Source: Chloroflexota bacterium (lineage in GTDB: Bacteria > Chloroflexota > Dehalococcoidia > Lucifugimonadales > UBA3495). Taken from it: a DNA stretch of 64,000 bases. Under the pieces are notes generated by a model. It was not told where the DNA came from and ran no database searches. It worked only from the letters and a program-made list of their open reading frames with translations. A program made the translations under genes and the position numbers. Where the stretch lies: positions 62,001 to 126,000 of the forward strand of contig JAPOQH010000055.1 of assembly GCA_026710825.1 (NCBI GenBank). The letters are read 5' to 3'. Below are positions 58,002 through 64,000 of this stretch, piece by piece; position 1 is the first letter of the stretch, and every line of letters starts with the position of its first letter.

Positions 58002-58829
58002 ATGACCACCACCGTCGATATCAACGACGTCGGGATGACGGCATTCTTCATCGCCTGGTTCCGCGACGCTGAGCGCAATCGCCCGGACTCCCTATTCAAC
58101 GACCCCTATTCCCAATGGTTCGTCCCCGATGAAATAAAGCCGGCCGCGCGACGCTTTGCCGAACTCTGTCCCGAATTTGACGACCTCATCCGCTGTCGTC
58201 TGCTCTTCTTCCAAGAACTGGTCAAGGCCGAGATCGCAAAGGGCACGCGGCAGATCGTATCCGTGGGCTCAGGTTTCGATACGCGCCCGGCCATCTTCCG
58301 CGCCGACGGCGTAACGTTCTACGACGTGGACCAGCCTGCCGTCGTCCAGTACAAACGGCGAGTTCTGGAGAACCACGGCATCCAGCCGTGGCCGTCCGTC
58401 CCATGCGACTATCTGGACGTCGACCTGCCCGAAAAACTCCAGGATATCGGCTTTGATCCGGACCTGCCCTCCCTGTTCATCTGGGAAGGAAACACCATGT
58501 ACCTCCCCAGGGACCTCATCTTCGGATTCCTCCGTGATCTGGCCGCTCAGTTGCCCGCATTTACCATCGCCTTCGATTACAAGCACACCAGCGTGATCGA
58601 CCGGACCAGCGGCATCCCCAGCGTTACTCGAGTGTTCGATTACTTCTCCGACCGGTTCACGCCATTCATCACTGGTTTCGACGATCTGGCTGTGTTCGAG
58701 CAGCAAACGCCCCTGCACATCGTCGAATCCGGCGGCATGGAGGCCTTCGGCGTGCGCCATGCTCCCCATTTCGCCGATTCCCTAGCTCCCCTGGCCGGTC
58801 TGTACAACTACTGCATCCTCTCCAAATGA
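58002..58829 (+). CDS. Leucine carboxyl methyltransferase-like (LCM) protein
   Basis: A 275-residue class I methyltransferase: MTAFFIAWFRDAERNRPDSL, FNDPYSQWF, GTRQIVSVGSGFDTRPAIFR (motif I with G-S-G-F-D-T-R), VTFYDVDQPAVVQYKRRVL, and LFIWEGNTMYLPRDLIFGFL. This TIGR00027/LCM-type family methylates small hydroxyl or carboxyl acceptors in secondary metabolism. Acceptor unknown. Confidence 0.88.
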   Translation: MTTTVDINDVGMTAFFIAWFRDAERNRPDSLFNDPYSQWFVPDEIKPAARRFAELCPEFDDLIRCRLLFFQELVKAEIAKGTRQIVSVGSGFDTRPAIFRADGVTFYDVDQPAVVQYKRRVLENHGIQPWPSVPCDYLDVDLPEKLQDIGFDPDLPSLFIWEGNTMYLPRDLIFGFLRDLAAQLPAFTIAFDYKHTSVIDRTSGIPSVTRVFDYFSDRFTPFITGFDDLAVFEQQTPLHIVESGGMEAFGVRHAPHFADSLAPLAGLYNYCILSK

Positions 58830-59142
58830 CCCGCAAGTATCCAGTTCTGCACTCCGGCGCACGACTGCGGCTGCCGACCATTAGGGGCGAATGACTATTC
58901 GCTCCTAAATTCTTGCCCACCAATCGGGTGGGCACCAAACCCGGCCATCCCGGCCATCCCATCCATCCCATCCATCCGGTCCATCGATGTCCAACCTCCC
59001 CCCGTCCTGCCGCCGTCGCCGGTTTGAACCTACGGCCAACTTGGTCGCAACTCCGCTGCCGTAGTACAATCTTCGCTACGTAACGTCGCATCGACGTTTG
59101 GCACCCTCCCTTTTTCCGTAAACCGCACAAGGAGACCCCACC
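58830..59142. other. Intergenic stretch with palindrome and short tandem repeats
   Basis: 313 bp. Palindrome copy 8 at 58881-58908 and a run of CCATCC-type short tandem repeats near 58938-58985. No gene. Confidence 0.55.
58881..58908. repeat. GGGGCGA-type palindrome, copy 8
   Basis: TTAGGGGCGAATGA / CTATTCGCTCCTAA with one mismatched pair. Confidence 0.75.
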
Positions 59143-60561
59143 ATGAAGATGTACATTTGCGGCCAATGGGTTGACCGCGATAACAAGATGCCTGTCATAA
59201 ATCCCTTCGACCAGAACGCGTTCGATACCGTCCCCCGTGGCACCGCCGCTGACGTCGAGGCCGCCATCGCCAGCGCGGTCCGTGGCGCAGCCGTCATGGC
59301 CAAGCTGCCCGCCCATCGCCGCTACTCCATCCTCAAGCGCGCCGCCGAACTCATGGACGAGCGCGCCGACGACCTCGCCGAGACCATCACCCGCGAGGAA
59401 GGCAAGGTCATCGCCGAGGGCCGGGGCGAAGTCCAGCGCGCCATTCAGACCATCACCCTCTCCGCCGAGGAAGCCAAGCGGCTCCATGGAGAGACCGTTC
59501 CTCTCGACGCCGCTCCAGGCGTGGTCAGCCAGTTCGGTTTCACCATCCGCGTGCCCGTGGGCATCGTTGCGGCCATTGCGCCGTTCAACTTCCCGCTCAA
59601 CCTGGTTTGCCACAAGGTCGGCCCGGCCCTCGCCGCCGGCAACGCCGTCATCCTCAAGCCCGCCGGCGATACCCCGCTGTCGGCCCTCAAGCTCACCGAA
59701 ATCCTGCTCGAAGCCGGCCTGCCCGAAGAGGCCATCCAGACCATCACCGGCTCCGGCGCGGAGATCGGCGACGCCATCACCGGCTCCCGCGACGTCCGCA
59801 AGATCACCTTCACCGGCAGCATGGAAGTGGGCGACCAGATCTGCCGCAACGCCGGCATCAAGAAGGTCACCATGGAGTTGGGCTCCAACAGCCCCCTCAT
59901 CATCATGTCCGACGCCGACATCGAGAAGGTCGCCGCTGCCACCGTCGCCAGCGGCTTCGCCAACGCCGGCCAGGTCTGCATCTCCACCCAGCGCGTTTTC
60001 GCCGCGCGCACCATCTACGCCGACCTGCTGGACGCGTTGGTCCAGCCCACCCAGGAGTTCAGCGTCGGCAACCCCTTCGACGAGGACGTCAAGATGGGCC
60101 CCATGATCCGCCAGACCGACGCGGAGCGCGTGGAAGGCTGGATCGCCGAGGCTGTTAGCCAGGGCGCACGCGTCATCGCCGGCGGCGGACGCGAAGGCAC
60201 CCTGCACACCGCGACCGTGGTCGCCGACGCCCGTCCCGAGATGCTAATCTCCCGCGAGGAACTCTTCGGGCCCGCCGTCGCCGTCAGCGCCTTCGACGAC
60301 ATCGACGACGCCATCGCCAAGGCCAACGACACCCGCTTCGGGCTGTCGGCCGGCATCTTCACCCAGAACGTCGACTGGGCCATGAAGTTCGCGCAGGAAG
60401 TCCACTCCGGCAACCTGCACATCAATTCCTCGCCCCAGTGGCGCGCCGACGTCATGCCTTACGGCGGTCTCAAGGACAGCGGCATGGGCAAGGAAGGCCC
60501 CGCCTACGCCATCGAGGAAATGTCCGAACTCAAAATGGTCGTCTTCCACCTCGGCGGCTAA
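59143..60561 (+). CDS. Aldehyde dehydrogenase family protein
   Basis: A 472-residue enzyme: MKMYICGQWVDRDNKMPVIN, VAAIAPFNFPLNLVCHKVGP, ILKPAGDTPLSALKL, KITFTGSMEVGDQI, VTMELGSNSPLIIMSDADIE with the general-base Glu, and FANAGQVCISTQRVFA with the catalytic Cys. ELFGPAVAVSAFDD is the closing motif. Similar to phosphonoacetaldehyde/lactaldehyde/succinate-semialdehyde-type members; the substrate is not obvious. AAGGAG precedes ATG. Confidence 0.93.
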   Translation: MKMYICGQWVDRDNKMPVINPFDQNAFDTVPRGTAADVEAAIASAVRGAAVMAKLPAHRRYSILKRAAELMDERADDLAETITREEGKVIAEGRGEVQRAIQTITLSAEEAKRLHGETVPLDAAPGVVSQFGFTIRVPVGIVAAIAPFNFPLNLVCHKVGPALAAGNAVILKPAGDTPLSALKLTEILLEAGLPEEAIQTITGSGAEIGDAITGSRDVRKITFTGSMEVGDQICRNAGIKKVTMELGSNSPLIIMSDADIEKVAAATVASGFANAGQVCISTQRVFAARTIYADLLDALVQPTQEFSVGNPFDEDVKMGPMIRQTDAERVEGWIAEAVSQGARVIAGGGREGTLHTATVVADARPEMLISREELFGPAVAVSAFDDIDDAIAKANDTRFGLSAGIFTQNVDWAMKFAQEVHSGNLHINSSPQWRADVMPYGGLKDSGMGKEGPAYAIEEMSELKMVVFHLGG

Positions 60562-60582
60562 CCGTCTCTTCGGCGCTCGTTC

Positions 60583-60610
60583 GTAGGGGCGACGCATGCG
60601 TCGCCCCTAC
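60583..60610. repeat. GGGGCGA-type palindrome, copy 9
   Basis: Perfect 28-bp palindrome GTAGGGGCGACGCA / TGCGTCGCCCCTAC, 21 bp after the aldehyde dehydrogenase stop. Confidence 0.88.
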
Positions 60611-60696
60611 CCATTGCACAATCCAACGCTGGCCTGCTTGCACTTTCGCCGCACCCGCCAGCATCCCTAACCATTCCCAACTCACGGAGTTTCAAC

Positions 60697-61509
60697 ATGA
60701 CCAGCCGACCGCATGGCATCGATGGCTGGGGCTACCCCAACCAGGAATACGCCCCTAAACCCTACGTGATGGAAAAGGCTCCGCGCAGCGCGCTGGTGGT
60801 CACCCCCCATCCCGACGACGCAGAGGGCGGTTGCGGCGCAACCATGGCCAAGTGGATCACGGGATCGGGCACCAAGGTGGTGATACTGATGTGTACCAAC
60901 GGCAACAAGGGCACGGGCGACCGCTCGTTCACGCCGGAGGGGCTGGCTGCCACCCGGGAGATCGAGCAGCAGAACGCCGCCAGGGTCCTGGGGGTTTCCG
61001 AGGTGGTGTTCCTGCGGTATGGCGACGGTGAACTAGAGGATACTCACAAATATCGGGGCGAGGTGGTGCGCCAGATCCGTCGGCACAAGCCCGAGGTGGT
61101 GTTTGGCATCGACCCCTACCGCGTCACATCCCACACCCACCGTGACCACCGCAACAGCGGCCAGGCCGCGCTGGATGCGGCATTCTCCTACGCCTGGAGC
61201 TGGCTGGATTTCCCCGAGCAGATTGCCGCGGAGGGACTGGAGCCGCACCAGGTCGGGGAGGCGCTGCTCTGGGGTTCCGAGCGGCCCGATACCTTTATAT
61301 CGATCAACGAGCAGCACATTCTGATGAAGGCCGCTGCCCTCAGCCAGCACGCGTCGCAGATTAGCGCGCGCACCGCATCCCAGCGCCTGGAGCGGATGAC
61401 CGAGGGATGCCGCCTCCAGGGCGAACGCTGCGGCGAGCCGTTCGCCGAGGGCTTCCGCCGCATCCCGTTCAACCTCGGCACCGACGAATGGTGGCTCCTC
61501 AACCGCTAG
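60697..61509 (+). CDS. PIG-L family deacetylase 2
   Basis: A 270-residue protein: LVVTPHPDDAEGGCGATMAK (zinc site H-P-D-D), ILMCTNGNKGTGDRSF, VVFLRYGDGELEDTHKYRGE, FGIDPYRVTSHTHRDHRNSG (second His motif), and KAAALSQHASQISAR. N-acetylglucosaminyl deacetylase-like. It is more divergent than, and not a tandem duplicate of, copy 1 at 53417. Confidence 0.92.
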   Translation: MTSRPHGIDGWGYPNQEYAPKPYVMEKAPRSALVVTPHPDDAEGGCGATMAKWITGSGTKVVILMCTNGNKGTGDRSFTPEGLAATREIEQQNAARVLGVSEVVFLRYGDGELEDTHKYRGEVVRQIRRHKPEVVFGIDPYRVTSHTHRDHRNSGQAALDAAFSYAWSWLDFPEQIAAEGLEPHQVGEALLWGSERPDTFISINEQHILMKAAALSQHASQISARTASQRLERMTEGCRLQGERCGEPFAEGFRRIPFNLGTDEWWLLNR

Positions 61510-61527
61510 TTCGCCGGCTGGTATGTA

Positions 61528-62097
61528 GTGGACTCAACGAGCGGCACGACGCTGATCCCTGACGACGACATACTGGAGGGCGGTCAGCATCCGATTACTT
61601 ATTTCCGCTATGTCTTCGCCCAGGAAGAGCTGCGCACCTACGCCGGAATCGTTGCTTCCGACGTAGGATACGATGAGTTCCGCGCTCTTTCATCGAGCGA
61701 GTTGGTGGAACTGACCCGCGCGGCTGATGCAAGCGGCTTATCACGTGATGATTTGGGCCGGTTCCGGCGTATGGATTTGGCGCTGGAGGTTACCGCCGAG
61801 GATGGCGATATCCGCTATGTTGCCGTAGAAATTGCATTCTATGCCGAACAACGCGGCATAGATCGCGCCATCGCCAACGCTCAGCTCTTGGAACGGTTCA
61901 CCAACCGTCCTGCCTACGCCGCCATCGCGGTCGGCAGAGACTACCGCAATCTGCCTGAGGCGGCCCTGGCAGGCCACTATCCCGTTCGGATTGAAACCAC
62001 CAGTGGTGCCCGGGTCTATTTACACCAACTAAATGAGCGGAACATCGAAAGAGCGATGGCTGAAAGACGTTATGAGCGGAGGCTATACGCCGATTGA
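61528..62097 (+). CDS. Hypothetical protein, PD-(D/E)XK-like region
   Basis: GTG at 61528, 189 residues. After a divergent start, DLGRFRRMDLALEVTAEDGD and IRYVAVEIAFYAEQRGIDRA, then NAQLLERFTNRPAYAAIAVG form a strand-turn-strand-helix pattern (D...VEI..) like nuclease-fold regions of DUF3782-type proteins. The catalytic Lys is not clear. Starts 18 bp after the PIG-L stop, so likely co-transcribed. Confidence 0.55.
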   Translation: MDSTSGTTLIPDDDILEGGQHPITYFRYVFAQEELRTYAGIVASDVGYDEFRALSSSELVELTRAADASGLSRDDLGRFRRMDLALEVTAEDGDIRYVAVEIAFYAEQRGIDRAIANAQLLERFTNRPAYAAIAVGRDYRNLPEAALAGHYPVRIETTSGARVYLHQLNERNIERAMAERRYERRLYAD

Positions 62098-62106
62098 ATT
62101 CCTTGC

Positions 62107-62277
62107 TTGACTCTGCCTGCCGGATTTCAACCTCGCGCCGCCGAAATTGGTCAGGAATTGCTGGAGCATCTCCAGAACTTCCGACCCGCCAGCCCACCGC
62201 CGTCCGATCTCGCCATTGTTACATCGCCAGATCGGCGAATCACAGTCATTTACGATCCTGAATTAGGTATGGAATAA
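62107..62277 (+). CDS. Small ORF after the 189-residue gene (56 residues)
   Basis: From TTG 62107 the frame reads MTLPAGFQPRAAEIGQELLE, then HLQNFRPASPPPSDLAIVTS and PDRRITVIYDPELGME. It ends just before the leftward isochorismatase-like gene. No strong ribosome binding site. The amphipathic helix and Pro-rich linker look protein-like, but I would not call it certain. Confidence 0.35.
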   Translation: MTLPAGFQPRAAEIGQELLEHLQNFRPASPPPSDLAIVTSPDRRITVIYDPELGME

Positions 62278-62288
62278 GCTTACGATGG

Positions 62289-62897
62289 CTACTGACCTCC
62301 GATCGCCCCGATAACCTCGTCCGCCGTCGCCACCCACGCCATGCGCGGGAAGATGATGTCCATGCATACGTCATGCTCGGTGGACGTGCCGGCGGCGCAG
62401 CAGTCCCGCACTACGATGCAGTCGTAGTCCTTGTCCTTCGCGTCCCGCAACGATCCCTCCACCACGCCCGTCGTGGAGTAGCCGGTCAGGATCAGCGTCG
62501 TGATGCCGAACCGCCGCAGATACACCTCGATATCGGTGGTGTTGAATGGGCTGGTCGTGTGCTTGATGACCACCGGGTCCTCGGGGCGCGGCGCCAGTTC
62601 CGACACCACCTCAGCATCGTGGGAACCGGCGGTGAGGCGGGGCCCTGCGTCCGCCGCGCTGGCCGGCGCCCCGAAGGGCGGCCGAGGCGCGTCCCTGCGG
62701 TCGGGCCGGCGGTTCACCACGACGTAGATCACCGGCATCCCAACTGCTCGGGCTTTCTCCAGCAACCGCACGCTGTTGGTTATGATCTCTTCGCCCGTGT
62801 AAGGCTGCACCGGCATCGCGCCGCCTTTGATCAACTCGTTCTGCATATCCTGGATCAACAGGGCGGTCTGGTTGGGATCGATCTTGATATCAGGCAT
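62289..62897 (-). CDS. Isochorismatase-like cysteine hydrolase, nucleophile missing
   Basis: ATG at 62897 with AGGAGG six bases upstream; 202 residues. The fold is clear: TALLIQDMQNELIKGGAM (catalytic Asp), PVVIKHTTSPFNTTDIEVYL (catalytic Lys), FGITTLILTGYSTTGVVEGS, and DKDYDCIVVRDCCAAGTSTE. In active members the loop before the helix reads T-N-x-C-V; here it is T-T-G-V-V-E, so the nucleophilic Cys is replaced by Val. Either inactive or using a different residue. Confidence 0.88.
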   Translation of the reverse strand: MPDIKIDPNQTALLIQDMQNELIKGGAMPVQPYTGEEIITNSVRLLEKARAVGMPVIYVVVNRRPDRRDAPRPPFGAPASAADAGPRLTAGSHDAEVVSELAPRPEDPVVIKHTTSPFNTTDIEVYLRRFGITTLILTGYSTTGVVEGSLRDAKDKDYDCIVVRDCCAAGTSTEHDVCMDIIFPRMAWVATADEVIGAIGGQ

Positions 62898-63681
62898 GCC
62901 GTTCCTCCTTGGATACCAATTGAGTTCCGTTGGTTGTGCGGCCGCGACGCAAGTACGTCGGCAATCGCTCCTCGCCAGGGTCGGGAAACTCCGGGCCATC
63001 GCTCCCGAACCGCACGCCGTGGGCACGCATCATCGCCGTGGCGTTGGCCCGCGCCACCGCCCGGAACACGTTGGACATGATCCCGCTGCTCTTCCGGACG
63101 CTCTTGGCCGGAGCCCCGACTATCTCACGCGGCCCCGGTTGCAGCAGTCCCCATCCGTCAGGCGCCATCTCTGCCAGCACGACCCCTCGGGGCGCCATGA
63201 TGTAGTGGTAATCCGCGATGCTCAGAAATCGCGGATCGTGAAACTTTGTGGACACGGTTGCCAGCCGCTCACGTAACCGCTCCTGCTCACCAAGCAGTCG
63301 TTCCAGGTCGCCGGCCGACGTTCGATAGCCAGGGGCGTCCGCCAACTCGATCCGCCGAGCCAGGGAGTCGGCGCGTTTTCGCATGCGGGCAACGTCGGCC
63401 TTGGTGTGGTTGTCCCGCGAGAAATCGGAACGGGACACCTTGACTTCAACCACGTAGATCGCGTTGGCCGGCCCAACCCCCACTACATCGACAATCGAGC
63501 CCCACGGCCCTTGCAGGCGCACCTCCAGGCCGATGCACCGGCAGCCGGCCACGCAGTACAGCCACTCCCAGGCTTCCCACTTCAGCCGGTAGGTAAGCTC
63601 CGACTCGCTGCCCAGTTTGAACCGTTGGAAGTCCGGTTCAACCGCCGCCGGTTCAATGTCCGTCAAATATTCGCCAATCAC
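62890..63681 (-). CDS. MmcB-like PD-(D/E)XK nuclease-fold protein
   Basis: 263 residues. GPWGSIVDVVGVGPANAIYV then VEVKVSRSDFSRDNHTKADV gives the D...E-V-K site with the conserved S-R-x-D-F of MmcB-like DNA repair nucleases, followed by YHYIMAPRGVVLAEMAPDGW (MAP..V....P.GWGL). It overlaps the start of the isochorismatase-like gene by 8 nt, suggesting coupling, though a functional link is not evident. Confidence 0.75.
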   Translation of the reverse strand: MIGEYLTDIEPAAVEPDFQRFKLGSESELTYRLKWEAWEWLYCVAGCRCIGLEVRLQGPWGSIVDVVGVGPANAIYVVEVKVSRSDFSRDNHTKADVARMRKRADSLARRIELADAPGYRTSAGDLERLLGEQERLRERLATVSTKFHDPRFLSIADYHYIMAPRGVVLAEMAPDGWGLLQPGPREIVGAPAKSVRKSSGIMSNVFRAVARANATAMMRAHGVRFGSDGPEFPDPGEERLPTYLRRGRTTNGTQLVSKEERHA

Positions 63682-63690
63682 CTTCCGCCG

Positions 63691-64000
63691 CTACAGTTCC
63701 TGGAGGTCCCGCACGATCCGACGCAACTGGCCCTGTTCGGCGTCGGTGGGCGCATCAAAGGAGAAGTGCATCTCGTCCACCAGGTCGCCATACTTCTCCC
63801 GGAACTTGCCTGCGATCTCGTCGTACTCGCCGATGGTGGCGAAGGCATGGAGCATCTCGTCGGGCACCAGCGCCGGCATTTCGTCCCACTTGCCTTCGCG
63901 GGACAGGCGGTGCAACTCCTTCCCGATGTCCTCAAAGCCGTGGCACTCCAGCACGGGAAAGTAGGTCCGCGTGGACGAGTAGAAGGATATGCGCCGGCGC
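63691..64000 (-). CDS. LLM-class flavin-dependent oxidoreductase, C-terminal end (partial)
   Basis: The leftward frame is open from the window edge to the stop at 63691. It encodes RRRISFYSSTRTYFPVLECH, then ELHRLSREGKWDEMPALVPD and AFATIGEYDEIAGKFREKYG, the C-terminal pattern of F420-dependent LLM oxidoreductases. The catalytic N-terminal barrel lies outside the window. 9 bp upstream of the MmcB-like gene on the same strand, so these may form an operon. Confidence 0.85.
   Translation of the reverse strand, partial: RRRISFYSSTRTYFPVLECHGFEDIGKELHRLSREGKWDEMPALVPDEMLHAFATIGEYDEIAGKFREKYGDLVDEMHFSFDAPTDAEQGQLRRIVRDLQEL

Noticed and set aside
58669-60207. 512-residue minus-strand frame opposite the aldehyde dehydrogenase
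   Set aside because: Shadow rich in Gly, Ala, Asp and Val; the plus strand shows all aldehyde dehydrogenase motifs.
1-64000. rRNA operon, origin of replication or CRISPR-Cas locus
   Set aside because: No rRNA-like block, DnaA-box cluster, or repeat-spacer array was seen on reading both strands.

Overview
The window is a high-GC bacterial chromosome segment. Gene content suggests a Dehalococcoidia/SAR202-type Chloroflexota genome: F420/LLM-type flavin oxidoreductases, hydantoinase/oxoprolinase subunits, PIG-L deacetylases, tandem Uma2 nucleases, a mitochondrial-type aconitase, a TcuA-like flavoprotein, and many short palindromic repeats of the form GTAGGGGCGA...TCGCCCCTAC. No rRNA or single-copy marker gene is present, so this assignment is an inference.

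Layout. 1-3.6 kb: end of an MFS transporter, then a leftward restriction-modification cassette (C5 methyltransferase, overlapping endonuclease, GIY-YIG nuclease, Vsr). 3.6-5.3 kb: TcuA-like flavoprotein and a Fic-like remnant. 5.4-12 kb: partial tailed-phage structural module (prohead protease, HK97-type capsid, connector, tail tube, tail protein) with an inverted vWA-like membrane gene, then HicBA between two direct repeats and an AT-richer stretch to 14 kb. 14-29 kb: mostly metabolism (NadB, TPR lipoprotein, VOC protein, GNAT/class-V aminotransferase fusion, ferredoxin/[2Fe-2S]/aconitase operon, Lrp, EamA, DUF3800, DCC, ICL/PEPM family, GxxExxY, esterase). 29-36 kb: HicBA, queuosine-precursor transporter, glutamine synthetase, orphan HicA, GlnA remnant and two ammonium transporters, a nitrogen-assimilation block. 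36-48.5 kb: sulfurtransferase, tartrate/isopropylmalate dehydrogenase-type enzyme, methyltransferase plus Eco29kI-like nuclease, ImuB-like fragment, epimerase, LLM oxidoreductase, two Uma2 proteins, alcohol dehydrogenase, a protein with a D5/P4-primase-like tail. 48.5-50.5 kb: two paralogous one-TM miniproteins with a shared upstream region, then a 1.17-kb element bounded by 28-bp inverted repeats and a 6-bp direct repeat. 50.5-64 kb: HyuA and HyuB separated by HigBA, PIG-L and small genes; LCM-type methyltransferase, aldehyde dehydrogenase, second PIG-L, isochorismatase-like protein lacking its nucleophile, MmcB-like nuclease and the end of an LLM oxidoreductase.

The strongest candidate for something undescribed is the 49290-50475 element. 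It carries two unusual tRNA-like genes behind a good sigma70-type promoter, an unrecognised 173-residue protein and a 50-residue basic protein, and has no visible transposase. Other unusual signals are palindromic repeats inserted in frame inside the prohead protease and NadB, the conserved-leader miniprotein pair, and direct repeats flanking HicBA.
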